From the NCBI RefSeq assembly GCF_001515305.1, contig NZ_LNQV01000047.1, positions 1 to 32,060 of the forward strand: 32,060 nt of DNA, in the 5' to 3' direction. A program made the position numbers and the translations under genes. Source of the stretch: Aquitalea pelogenes (GTDB lineage Bacteria; Pseudomonadota; Gammaproteobacteria; Burkholderiales; Chromobacteriaceae). Below are positions 22,764 to 30,572 of this stretch, piece by piece (position 1 is the stretch's first letter; each line of letters opens with the position of its first letter). The notes under the pieces are model-generated. The model ran no database searches. It was not told the origin of the DNA and saw only the letters and a program-made list of their open reading frames with translations.

Positions 22764-23306
22764 TTAGCGCAGCGCTTCACCGATGGCGTCATTCACCGCA
22801 TGCTGGGCAGCAGCAATCTGACTGACGATGAAATGCTGCAAACCACGCAGATAGGGGTCGTCCTCTTCGTGGCTGGCATCCTGCCTGGCCTTGTCCAGCA
22901 GACGCAGTGCCTGGTGGAAACGGTCGTCCGGGCGGTATTCGGCATCCGGCGGCAGGCGCTGGAAGGGGTTCTTGCCATCATCGATGGCCGCATCGTGCAT
23001 GGCATGCAGGGCCTGGTTGATGGCGTCCACTGCACGGTGTTCGCCCTGCTCGACACGCGGCTGGTCCGGACGGGCCAGCAGATCGCGCGCCAGACGCAGA
23101 TCGGTCATGGCATGCATGTAGTAAGGGTGTTCATCCGGGTGCCAGTGGTGCTGCTCGAAGCGCCAGGGCATGCCTTCGTGCCAGTCCTGGCGCATGTCCG
23201 GGTGCCAGCCATTATCGTGCCAGTCGTCAGCCTGTGCCGCCGAAGCAGCCAGCAGGGCCGAACCGGCCAGCAGCAGGGTTGCCAGTGTTTTTTTCAAGGT
23301 AGACAT
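22764..23306 (-). CDS. Exported protein of unknown function (HPYY...DLR family, paralog 1)
   Basis: I do not recognise this family. The 180-residue product has a clear signal peptide (MSTLKKTLATLLLAGSALLA, cleaved near AQA at residue 26), then a His/Trp-rich segment (about 27-60). The conserved body starts at HPYYMHAMTDLRLARDLLARP. It ends in a helical region with DDGKNPF, DDRFHQALRLLDKA, DASHEEDDPYLRGL and a basic end. The gene at 23486-24013 is a clear paralog. ATG 23306 has GGGAGATC upstream and fits the signal peptide better than the CTG/ATG region further out. The His-rich part could bind metal, but no function is known. Confidence 0.8.
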   Translation of the reverse strand: MSTLKKTLATLLLAGSALLAASAAQADDWHDNGWHPDMRQDWHEGMPWRFEQHHWHPDEHPYYMHAMTDLRLARDLLARPDQPRVEQGEHRAVDAINQALHAMHDAAIDDGKNPFQRLPPDAEYRPDDRFHQALRLLDKARQDASHEEDDPYLRGLQHFIVSQIAAAQHAVNDAIGEALR

Positions 23307-23413
23307 AGTGATCTCCCAGGGTTGCAAGCGGGTTTATTGTTGTTGCAGTGCGTCAGGAAAAACGGTGGGCTCAGAACCGAGAACCAAACCTCGCAGAACA
23401 TCCGGGCCAAGGC

Positions 23414-23454
23414 GCGCCGCCGCAGACAGTACATGGAGTACGACAAGGCGGCGC
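23414..23454. repeat. Inverted repeat with GTAC core between the tandem paralogs
   Basis: GCGCCGCC (23414-23421) and GGCGGCGC (23447-23454) are perfect arms around a 25-bp loop that contains two GTAC tetramers. The 179-bp gap 23307-23485 holds no gene. The style is that of dispersed intergenic palindromic repeats. Only one copy is in the window, so a repeat family is not shown. Confidence 0.4.
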
Positions 23455-23485
23455 AACGCTGGAGCGGGGGTTTTGTTATCAGGTC

Positions 23486-24013
23486 TTAGCGCAAGGCGTC
23501 GGCAATGGCCTGCTGGGTGGCGCGGTGTGCATCATCGATATGATGCAGGATGCGGCCTTGCAGATCGCGCACCCAGGGGTCGTCCTCACGATGGCTGGCA
23601 TCACGCTTCGCCTGTTCCAGCAATTGCAGGGCCTGATGGAAGCGATCGGTCGGGTTCAGGCGCGCATCCGGGGCCGGAATCTGCCAGGGGTTCTTGCCAT
23701 CCTGAATGGAGGCCTGGGTCATTTCGCGCAGCGCGGCGTCAATGGCACCGACAGCCCAGCGCTCATCATCCTGTACCGGCTGTACATCCGGCCGTGCCAG
23801 CAAGGCGCGCGCCTGGCGCAAATCGCTCATCGCATGACCGTAATAAGGATGCTCGGCCGGGTTCCAGCGCACCGCGACAGGGGCCTGGACCGTGACCGGC
23901 ACCGGCTTGTAGACGACCTGGGTACGAGTCGGAGTCACGACACAAGCAGTCAGGCTGCTGACAGAAGCGGCCAGCAACAGCCAGCCGGCCAGACGATGGA
24001 CTCGGGTTTTCAT
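23486..24013 (-). CDS. Lipoprotein of unknown function (HPYY...DLR family, paralog 2)
   Basis: This 175-residue paralog of the preceding exported protein carries a lipobox, SSLTAC with the acylated cysteine at residue 24, so it is probably anchored in the outer membrane. A Val/Pro-rich linker (about 25-48) replaces the His/Trp-rich part of its partner. The shared body follows: HPYYGHAMSDLRQARALLARP, DGKNPWQIPAPDARLNPTDRFHQAL, DASHREDDPWVRDL. Similarity across the body is roughly half identical by eye. The two genes are co-oriented with a 179-bp gap. Function is unknown; periplasmic stress or envelope roles would be guesses. Confidence 0.8.
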   Translation of the reverse strand: MKTRVHRLAGWLLLAASVSSLTACVVTPTRTQVVYKPVPVTVQAPVAVRWNPAEHPYYGHAMSDLRQARALLARPDVQPVQDDERWAVGAIDAALREMTQASIQDGKNPWQIPAPDARLNPTDRFHQALQLLEQAKRDASHREDDPWVRDLQGRILHHIDDAHRATQQAIADALR

Positions 24014-24199
24014 CAGGATTCTCCAGTGTTGTTATCGTGCTTGCAGCATGCACCGCACACCGGCTAGCGTCTGTTGCCCTGCTGTATCACTTGGTAAGCG
24101 TTTGTAAGAAAACTGTGTGCAATTGTTAATTCATGCCTTTTTCGCGCTGCAAACCAGCCATTCAGGCCAATGGCATGGCGGTATGGCGCTGCACACGGC

Positions 24200-24925
24200 T
24201 CAGGCCTGCGGCTGGCTGTCCACCGTCACGCGGATGGCATCGTGCCGCCAGTATTCGATATCGCAGTCGATGATGCGCTGCTGCTGGTCGTAATTGATGC
24301 GGGCAATGCGCAAGATGGGCGAGCCATCGGCCAGCATCAGCGCCTGCGCCACCGCACCACGCGCCGCCGTGGGGGTGATGTCAAAGCGCGAGCGGCTGTA
24401 ATGGAGGCCGTAATGCTGCTGGTAGAGTTCGGTGAGGGATTGCGACAAATCCTCGCGCATGATGCCGGGAAAGCATTCCGGCTTCAGGTAATGCTCGACA
24501 TACAGCACTACCCGGCCATCCAGGCTGCGCTGGCGGCAGATTTGCAACACCCGCGCCAGCGCGGGCAATTGCAGGCGCTGGCTGATTTCCGGTGCCGCCA
24601 CCATGCTGCGCGATGACAGCACGCGGGTATCCACCCGCCGTTGCTGCTGTTGCACCATCTGCTGGAAATGGCCACGGTATTGCGGGTTGTACTCCAGCCG
24701 CGGCGGGGCCACAAACCAGCCGCGCCGCTCTTCGCGGTAAATGCAGCCTTCCGCCTCCAGCGCCAGCAAGGCGTCCTTCAGGGTGATGCGAGTGGTATCA
24801 AACAGCTGCGACAAAGTGCGCTCTGCCGGTAATTTGCTGCCCGGTGGCAGCAGGCCACCGGCCATCTGCGCCAGCAAGGACTGTCGTATTTGGGCCACCT
24901 GGGTCTGATTATTTTCTGTTGCCAT
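24200..24925 (-). CDS. GntR-family regulator with UTRA domain (PhnF/HutC subfamily)
   Basis: This 241-residue regulator has an N-terminal GntR winged helix at about residues 5-72 (LLPPGSKLPAERTLSQLFD, RITLKDALLALEAEGCI, RRGWFV) and a C-terminal UTRA ligand-binding domain from about residue 90, ending in IARINYDQQQRIIDCDIEYW. UTRA regulators usually repress adjacent uptake operons and respond to the transported compound. It is divergent from the ABC-importer operon. A perfect 12-bp palindrome lies 5 bp before its start, and a near copy lies before the importer operon, which fits repression of both. The gap after its stop (24014-24199) shows nothing notable. Confidence 0.9.
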   Translation of the reverse strand: MATENNQTQVAQIRQSLLAQMAGGLLPPGSKLPAERTLSQLFDTTRITLKDALLALEAEGCIYREERRGWFVAPPRLEYNPQYRGHFQQMVQQQQRRVDTRVLSSRSMVAAPEISQRLQLPALARVLQICRQRSLDGRVVLYVEHYLKPECFPGIMREDLSQSLTELYQQHYGLHYSRSRFDITPTAARGAVAQALMLADGSPILRIARINYDQQQRIIDCDIEYWRHDAIRVTVDSQPQA

Positions 24926-24929
24926 GATC

Positions 24930-24941
24930 TGGACTAGTCCA
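24930..24941. promoter_or_regulatory. GntR-type operator palindrome before the regulator gene
   Basis: TGGACTAGTCCA is a perfect palindrome ending 5 bp before the regulator's start codon. It resembles the TGGTCTAGACCA-like sites of HutC/PhnF-type regulators. Confidence 0.65.
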
Positions 24942-24991
24942 CGTTGATTGCGCTACCGCTTAGTGTTTAGCAGAGCTGTATGACAGCCGCA

Positions 24992-25004
24992 CGACAGCAT
25001 GTCG
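24992..25004. promoter_or_regulatory. Dyad in the GntR-importer intergenic region
   Basis: CGACA-GCA-TGTCG is a perfect 5-bp dyad midway in the 213-bp divergent region. Its role is unknown. Confidence 0.25.
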
Positions 25005-25113
25005 GATTATGGCCAGAACAGGTCGGCCCCGAGACTTCATGCAAATGACACGCAACTGAAACTTGCCGCACATCATCTCGTCATCTGCACTGCCTAAGAT
25101 CGCCCTGCTCAAT

Positions 25114-25125
25114 TGACCTAGTCCA
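25114..25125. promoter_or_regulatory. GntR-type operator before the importer operon
   Basis: TGACCTAGTCCA matches the palindrome at 24930 at 10 of 12 positions. It abuts the AAAGGA ribosome binding site of the binding-protein gene, so a bound repressor would block transcription of the operon. Confidence 0.6.
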
Positions 25126-25138
25126 AAGGATCGTCCCA

Positions 25139-26236
25139 ATGAACAAGAAGCTGATGGCCGCAGTTGTTTTGTCCGCACTGAGTGTTGGTGCTTCCGCTGT
25201 GCATGCACAGGATCTGAACAGCCTGATCAAGGCGGCAAAGCAGGAAGGTGAACTCACCACCATTGCCCTGCCGCATGACTGGTGTGGTTATGGCGACCTG
25301 CTGGCCGGCTTCAAGGCCAAGTACGGCATCAAGGTGAACGAACTGAACCCGGATGCCGGTTCCGGTGACGAGGTCGAGGCCATCAAGGCCAACAAGGGCA
25401 ACAAGGGCCCGCAGGCACCGGACGTGATCGACGTTGGCCTGTCCTTTGGCCCGCAGGCCAAGGAAGCCGGCCTGATCCAGCCGTACAAGGTATCCACCTG
25501 GAACAGCATTCCGGCCGAAGTGAAGGACAAGGACGGCTACTGGTACGGCGATTACTACGGTGTGCTGGCTTTCGAAGTGAACACCGACATCATCAAGAAG
25601 GTACCGGCTGACTGGGCCGACCTCCTGAAGCCGGAATACAAGAATGCCGTGGCGCTGGCCGGTGACCCGCGCACCGCCAACCAGGCCATCATGGGCGTGT
25701 ACGCTGCCGGCCTGTCGCAAGCAGGCGGCAACCCGGCCAAGGCTGCCGACGCTGGCCTGAAGTTCTTCTCGCAACTGAACAAGAACGGCAACTTCGTGCC
25801 GGTAATCGGCAAGGCTGCCTCGCTGGCCCAGGGCACCACCCCCATCATCGTGCGCTGGGACTACAACGCCCTGGCCGACCGCGACACCCTGAAGGGCAAC
25901 CCGAAAGTGGCCGTGGTGGTACCGAAGACCGGCGTGGTGGCCGGCGTGTACGTACAGGCCATCAGCGCCTACGCCCCGCACCCGAACGCCGCCAAGCTGT
26001 GGATGGAATACCTGTACTCCGACGAAGGCCAACTGGGCTGGCTGAAGGGCTACTGCCACCCCAGCCGCTTCAACGACCTGGCTGCACGCAAGAAAGTCCC
26101 GGCCGACCTGCTGTCCAAGCTGCCGGCCGCAGCCAACTACAAGAAGGCCGTGTTCCCCACGCTGGAACAGCAGGAGGTCTACAAGGCCACCATCACCAAG
26201 CAGTGGGACAGCGTAGTGGGCAGCAACGTCAAGTAA
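25139..26236 (+). CDS. ABC importer substrate-binding protein (family 1, Fe3+/phosphonate-type)
   Basis: This 365-residue periplasmic protein captures the substrate for the two permeases downstream. A signal peptide (MNKKLMAAVVLSALSVGASA, likely cleaved at VHA/Q24) is followed by an extracellular-binding fold. Its blocks are IKAAKQEGELTTIALPHDW (about residues 31-49), APDVIDVGLSFGP, GDYYGVLAFEVNTDII and GYCHPSRFNDLA. It belongs with the family 1 proteins that bind iron, polyamines or 2-aminoethylphosphonate. The UTRA regulator and the phosphatase in the same operon point to a phosphorylated or phosphonate substrate; this is inference. The AAAGGA ribosome binding site is well placed. Confidence 0.9.
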   Translation: MNKKLMAAVVLSALSVGASAVHAQDLNSLIKAAKQEGELTTIALPHDWCGYGDLLAGFKAKYGIKVNELNPDAGSGDEVEAIKANKGNKGPQAPDVIDVGLSFGPQAKEAGLIQPYKVSTWNSIPAEVKDKDGYWYGDYYGVLAFEVNTDIIKKVPADWADLLKPEYKNAVALAGDPRTANQAIMGVYAAGLSQAGGNPAKAADAGLKFFSQLNKNGNFVPVIGKAASLAQGTTPIIVRWDYNALADRDTLKGNPKVAVVVPKTGVVAGVYVQAISAYAPHPNAAKLWMEYLYSDEGQLGWLKGYCHPSRFNDLAARKKVPADLLSKLPAAANYKKAVFPTLEQQEVYKATITKQWDSVVGSNVK

Positions 26237-26260
26237 GCCTGCACTGCTGATCGGCCTTGC

Positions 26261-26288
26261 CGTCATGGCCGCTGCGGCGGCCATGACG
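26261..26288 (+). other. Intercistronic hairpin after the binding-protein gene
   Basis: CGTCATGGCCGC and GCGGCCATGACG form a perfect 12-bp stem around TGCG, followed only by TTTA. It lies in the 165-bp gap between the binding protein and the first permease. It probably lowers expression of, or stabilises mRNA upstream of, the permease part, as is common in such operons. Confidence 0.6.
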
Positions 26289-26401
26289 TTTACCCCATCC
26301 TGTCACCGGGACAGACCCGACCTGCCCACCAGGCAGCACAACAGCACGGCAGACCCCCTGCCCATGCCGGGCTTCCCCATTTTTACGAGGCTGCACCACG
26401 G

Positions 26402-27313
26402 ATGCCCACTTCACCCGATTCCGTCACACACTGCCCGCCCGAGGCCGGACAGGCTCGCAAGAGACTGGCACCGTCTGCCCTGAACTGGCTGGGCGTGGTG
26501 CCGTTTTTCCTGTTTGCCCTGCTGTTTCTCATCCTGCCCACCGCCACGCTGATGATAGGCGCGTTCCAGGATGCCAACGGCCATTTCACCCTGGGCAATA
26601 TTGCCAAACTGTTTGACGACAGCATTCTGTCGGCCTACTGGATCAGCTTTGAAGTCAGCGCGGCGTCCGCACTGGGTGGCAGCCTGATCGGCCTGTTGCT
26701 GGCGCTGGCGGCCATTCAGGGCGGCCTGCCCGCCTGGATTCGCCCCACGCTGATGACCTTCTCCGGCGTGGCGTCCAACTTTGCCGGCATTCCGCTGTCG
26801 TTTGCCTTTCTGTCCACCCTGGGCCGCATGGGTCTGGTGACGGTACTGCTGCGCAACTATGCCGACTTCGACCTCTACAGCACCGGCTTTTCCATCCTCA
26901 GCTTCATCGGCCTGACGCTGACTTATCTGTACTTCCAGATTCCGCTGATGGTGCTGATTGTCACCCCGGCCATTGACGGCCTGCGTGCCGAATGGCGCGA
27001 AGCCTGCGAAAGCCTGGGCGGCAGCAGCGTCGCCTACTGGTGGCATATTGCCCTGCCCATTCTGTGGCCCAGCATCCTGGGCTCCACCCTGCTGCTGTTC
27101 GCCAATGCCTTTGGCGCGGTAGCCACTGCTTACGCACTGACCGGCAGCTCGCTCAATATCGTGCCCATCCTGCTGTACGCGCAGATTCGCGGCGATGTGC
27201 TGCACGACCAGAACCTGGGCTATGCACTGGCACTGGGCATGATTGTGGTGACCGGCCTGTCCAATGCCGGCTATATCTGGCTGCGCAGCCGCGCCGAAAG
27301 GGGGCGTGAATGA
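26402..27313 (+). CDS. ABC importer permease 1
   Basis: This 303-residue inner-membrane permease has about six hydrophobic segments. It shows the binding-protein-dependent transport signature EACESLGGSSVAYWWHIALPILWPSI (about residues 200-225), the EAA loop that docks on the ATPase. It forms the channel together with the second permease, whose ATG overlaps its stop by 4 bp (ATGA). A GAGG ribosome binding site lies upstream. Its 303-residue length and long first periplasmic loop are typical of the iron/polyamine/phosphonate permease group. Confidence 0.92.
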   Translation: MPTSPDSVTHCPPEAGQARKRLAPSALNWLGVVPFFLFALLFLILPTATLMIGAFQDANGHFTLGNIAKLFDDSILSAYWISFEVSAASALGGSLIGLLLALAAIQGGLPAWIRPTLMTFSGVASNFAGIPLSFAFLSTLGRMGLVTVLLRNYADFDLYSTGFSILSFIGLTLTYLYFQIPLMVLIVTPAIDGLRAEWREACESLGGSSVAYWWHIALPILWPSILGSTLLLFANAFGAVATAYALTGSSLNIVPILLYAQIRGDVLHDQNLGYALALGMIVVTGLSNAGYIWLRSRAERGRE

Positions 27314-28101
27314 AATCGACATCGCGACTGGGCGCCTGGGTGGCCATTGCCATCGGCACCATTTACTTTTTGCTACCGCTGATTGCCACTTTCGAGTTCA
27401 GCCTGAAAATGAACCGCGACGGCTACAGCTTTGAAGCCTACAAGGTGGTGCTGTCCGACCCCGGCTTTCAGGCCACATTCGGCTACTCCACGCTGATGGC
27501 GGTGCTTACCATCATCGTCGGCATTTTGCTGGTGGTGCCGACGGCCTACTGGATTCAGCTGAAGCTGCCACGCCTGCGTCCGCTGGTGGAGTTCATCACC
27601 CTGCTGCCGCTGGTGATTCCGGCCATTGTCATCGTGTTCGGCTACCTCAAGCTGTACAACAGCAGCGCCTGGCTGCCCTTGACCGGCAATGACCGCGCCA
27701 CCGACTTTTTGCTGATGTGCAGCTACGTCACGCTGGCCCTGCCCTATCTGTACCGCTCGATCGACGCCGGCCTGCGCGCCATTGATGTGCGCACCCTGAC
27801 CGAAGCGGCCGAGAGCCTGGGTGCCAGCTGGCCCAGCATCCTGCTGCAGGTGATTTTCCCGAATGTGAAGTCGGCCATCCTGTCCGGTGCCTTTCTTACC
27901 TTCGCGGTAGTGATTGGCGAATTCACCATGGCCAGCCTGCTGGGTCGCCCGGCTTTTGGCCCTTACCTGCAACTGATCGGTGCCAACCGCGCTTACGAGC
28001 CCTCGGCACTGGCCATCATCGCCTTCCTGGTGACCTGGGCATCGATGGGGCTGATCCAGGTATTCGCCCGCAATGCCCGCCCGGCCCGCAAGACGGCCTG
28101 A
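27310..28101 (+). CDS. ABC importer permease 2
   Basis: This 263-residue partner permease has six predicted membrane segments. Its EAA-type loop is TEAAESLGASWPSILLQVIFPNVKSAI (about residues 163-189). Its start overlaps the first permease by four bases, which indicates coupled translation and paired stoichiometry. The next gene, the ATPase, follows after 27 bp. Confidence 0.92.
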   Translation: MKSTSRLGAWVAIAIGTIYFLLPLIATFEFSLKMNRDGYSFEAYKVVLSDPGFQATFGYSTLMAVLTIIVGILLVVPTAYWIQLKLPRLRPLVEFITLLPLVIPAIVIVFGYLKLYNSSAWLPLTGNDRATDFLLMCSYVTLALPYLYRSIDAGLRAIDVRTLTEAAESLGASWPSILLQVIFPNVKSAILSGAFLTFAVVIGEFTMASLLGRPAFGPYLQLIGANRAYEPSALAIIAFLVTWASMGLIQVFARNARPARKTA

Positions 28102-28128
28102 GCCCAGACAGAATCCAAGGAAAACCAC

Positions 28129-29133
28129 ATGGCTTACCTCACCATCAATAATCTGCACAAACGCTTTGACGACCATGTCGTGGTTCACGACTTCAACATG
28201 AGCATCGAACAGGGCGAATTCGTCACCTTCCTCGGCCCGTCCGGCTGCGGCAAAACCACCGTGCTGCGCATGATTGCCGGTTTTGAAACCCCCACCTCCG
28301 GCCACATCCGCGTGGGTGGCGAGGACATCACCCATCAGTCACCGCAAAAGCGCGGCATCGGCATGGTGTTCCAGAGCTATGCGCTGTTTCCCAATATGAA
28401 CGTGACGCAGAACATCGGCTTTGGCCTGAAAATGCGCAAATGCGATGGCGCGGAGATTGCCCGCAAGGTGGCGGAAGTCATCAAGCTGGTGGAACTCTCC
28501 GGCAAGGAAAACCACTATCCGCACGAACTGTCCGGCGGGCAGCGTCAGCGGGTAGCGCTGGCGCGCGCGCTGGTGGTGGAGCCGCGCATCCTGCTGCTGG
28601 ACGAACCGCTGTCGGCACTGGATGCCCGCATCCGCAAGAACCTGCGCGAGCAGATTCGCGACATCCAGCGCCGTCTGGGCCTGACCACCATTTTTGTCAC
28701 CCACGATCAGGAAGAAGCGCTCACCATGTCCGACCGCATCTTCGTGATGAACCAGGGCCGGGTGGAGCAGGAAGGCCGCGCCGAAATGGTGTACACCGAA
28801 CCGGCCACCGAATTCGTGGCCCGCTTCATGGGCAATTACAATTTGCTGGGCGCGGCAGAGACACAGCGTCTGCTGGGCTTGAACATCAACGGCCACATGG
28901 CTATCCGCCCGGAATCCATCCACGTGCTGGATGCCCACAGCCAGCAGGCCGACACGCTGGCCGGCACCATCCGCCAGCACCAGTTGCTGGGCAATATCAT
29001 CCGTTACCAGATCGAAAGCGCGGGCGTCACCCTGCAAGTGGACCGGCTGAACCGCACCGCCAGCGACCTGATGCCGGCCGGCACCGAAGTGCGCCTGCAA
29101 ATCAGCCGCGACGACATGCGCGAGGTGCGTTGA
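28129..29133 (+). CDS. ABC importer ATP-binding protein
   Basis: This 334-residue ATPase energises the importer. It has Walker A GPSGCGKTT (about residues 36-44), a Q-loop MVFQSYALFPNMNV, signature LSGGQRQRVALARAL (about 128-142), Walker B ILLLDEPLSALDAR and the H-loop THDQEEAL. The C-terminal third is a TOBE-type regulatory domain, as in MalK, PotA and FbpC relatives. AAGGAAAAC precedes the ATG. The stop overlaps the HAD phosphatase start as TGATG. Confidence 0.95.
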   Translation: MAYLTINNLHKRFDDHVVVHDFNMSIEQGEFVTFLGPSGCGKTTVLRMIAGFETPTSGHIRVGGEDITHQSPQKRGIGMVFQSYALFPNMNVTQNIGFGLKMRKCDGAEIARKVAEVIKLVELSGKENHYPHELSGGQRQRVALARALVVEPRILLLDEPLSALDARIRKNLREQIRDIQRRLGLTTIFVTHDQEEALTMSDRIFVMNQGRVEQEGRAEMVYTEPATEFVARFMGNYNLLGAAETQRLLGLNINGHMAIRPESIHVLDAHSQQADTLAGTIRQHQLLGNIIRYQIESAGVTLQVDRLNRTASDLMPAGTEVRLQISRDDMREVR

Positions 29134-29777
29134 TGCTGGCCATTTTCGATCTGGACGACACCCTCACCGACGGCGACAGCTCCAGCCTGTGGTTGCAGTT
29201 CATGGTGCAACATGGTCTGGCCGCCGCCGACATGCTGCCGCGCGAGGCCGAGCTGATGGCGGCCTACCGCCGTGGCGAATTACGCATGGAGGACTACATG
29301 GACTTCACCCTGCAACCGATGCAGGGACGCAGCGTGGAGGAAGTGGCCGAGTGGGTGGAGCGTTTCATTGCCGACATCATCGCCCCCATCGTGTTCGATC
29401 AGGCACGCGACACGCTGGCACGCTACAAGGCCGAGGGGCGCACCTTGCTGGTGATCTCCGCCACCGGCGAGCATCTGGTGGGGCCGATCTCGCGCTTTCT
29501 GGGCGCGGATGATTTCCTGGCCATCCAGCTGGCCACCGAGGCGGGTTGCTACACCGGCCACACGCATGGCGTGATGACTTATCAGCAAGGCAAGGTGATC
29601 CGCCTGCAACAATGGCTGCAACAACATGGCCAGAGCCTGGGCGGAAGCCATGGTTACAGCGACTCCATCAACGATGTGCCGCTGCTGCAGGCGGTGGATG
29701 TGGCTTACACGGTGAATGCCGACCCCAAGCTTGCCGCCGTGGCGGCCCAGCAGGGCTGGCACCAGCTGAACTGGTAA
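29133..29777 (+). CDS. HAD-IB family phosphatase (SerB-like)
   Basis: This 214-residue haloacid-dehalogenase hydrolase is of the phosphoserine-phosphatase-like IB group. Motif I is FDLDDTLTDGD (nucleophile D6, acid D8), motif II is LLVISATGE, a lysine lies in the following GKVIRLQQWL, and motif IV is GYSDSINDVPLL. The cap domain lies between motifs I and II. The ATG overlaps the ATPase stop by one base, so it is co-translated with the importer. That suggests it dephosphorylates what the importer brings in or a close derivative; the substrate is not known. Longer open frames upstream of 29133 lie inside the ATPase gene and are not real starts. Confidence 0.9.
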   Translation: MLAIFDLDDTLTDGDSSSLWLQFMVQHGLAAADMLPREAELMAAYRRGELRMEDYMDFTLQPMQGRSVEEVAEWVERFIADIIAPIVFDQARDTLARYKAEGRTLLVISATGEHLVGPISRFLGADDFLAIQLATEAGCYTGHTHGVMTYQQGKVIRLQQWLQQHGQSLGGSHGYSDSINDVPLLQAVDVAYTVNADPKLAAVAAQQGWHQLNW

Positions 29778-29781
29778 ATGG

Positions 29782-30510
29782 TCAACGGTAATGCTGCAGC
29801 ATGCGCTCGAATGCGCCTTGCTGCTGCAACTGCCCCAATGCCCGGTTCAGCGCGGTGAGGCTGATCGGGCTGCGGGCAGACAGGGCACAGCGCATGCGGT
29901 AGCTGCTGATCACCAGATGCGGCTGCATGGGCGGCAGTTGCAGGCCATGCGCCAGCTGGTAATCGAGATACAGCCGGTTGCTGATGACGTGCTGCACGCG
30001 ACCGGCCGCCAGCTTGCGCAGGCTGTCTTCCAGGCTATGCGCGTCATCCCGCACAAAGCCTTCACCCAGCGCGGCCTGCAACTCCGGGTAGGCAAAGCCG
30101 AGTACCGTTCCCACCGGTTGCCCGGCCAGCGCCGTCAACTGCTTGCGCGGTGCAGCTGCCCGGCTGCTGAGCAGCAAGTCCTGGTTTTGCATGAAGGGCT
30201 GGCTCCAGCGCAAATCCTTGCCCGGCATCCATTCAGGCAATGTCAGGCACACCACATCCCCTTGCCCCGCTTCCAGCGCGGGAAGCAGCCGCTTGCGTGG
30301 CATGACGCGAAAACTGGCAGCACGCTGCAAGCGGGCAGCCAGCGCGAGACCGATATCGCGGTGCAGGCCGTCCTGTAATGTTTCATCAACAATATTCGCC
30401 TGTGGCATCTGGGTACTGTCATCCACCAGTACCCGCAGTTCTCCTGCCGTGGCACAACATGCCGCCCCGGTCAGCAGCATGCCGACCAGGCAGTTTCGTG
30501 GCTGAGCCAT
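29782..30510 (-). CDS. Periplasmic amino-acid-type binding protein (family 3)
   Basis: This 242-residue exported protein has a signal peptide (about residues 1-22, MLLTGAACCATAG) and the family 3 solute-binding fold: LRVLVDDSTQMPQAN, then DGLHRDIGLALAARL, DVVCLTLPEWMPGKDLRWSQPF, and a final helix ALNRALGQLQQQGAFERMLQHY. No permease is adjacent, so it may be an orphan binding protein or a sensor-like component. Its stop is 4 bp from the HAD gene stop on the other strand, with no terminator between them. The start is well supported by a GGGGA ribosome binding site about 10 bp upstream. Confidence 0.82.
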   Translation of the reverse strand: MAQPRNCLVGMLLTGAACCATAGELRVLVDDSTQMPQANIVDETLQDGLHRDIGLALAARLQRAASFRVMPRKRLLPALEAGQGDVVCLTLPEWMPGKDLRWSQPFMQNQDLLLSSRAAAPRKQLTALAGQPVGTVLGFAYPELQAALGEGFVRDDAHSLEDSLRKLAAGRVQHVISNRLYLDYQLAHGLQLPPMQPHLVISSYRMRCALSARSPISLTALNRALGQLQQQGAFERMLQHYR

Positions 30511-30542
30511 CTTTATGTTTCCCCGCTACTTACCCGTCTGCA

Positions 30543-30572
30543 AGTACAGGGGAGAACCGCCCTTGCTGTCAA
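30543..30572 (-). promoter_or_regulatory. Possible sigma70 promoter of the family 3 binding protein
   Basis: On the minus strand TTGACA (30572-30567), an 18-bp spacer and TGTACT (30548-30543) lie about 33 bp before the start. They overlap the end of the DUF1615 gene. The -35 box is perfect and the -10 box is weak. Confidence 0.4.

Noticed and set aside
21825-23489. 554-residue open frame opposite ansA and the exported protein
   Set aside because: It is antisense to two real genes and crosses their intergenic terminator.
28440-29132. Longer N-terminus for the HAD phosphatase
   Set aside because: It would overlap the ATPase gene over most of its length. The motif I aspartate sits six residues after the ATG at 29133, as expected for the family.
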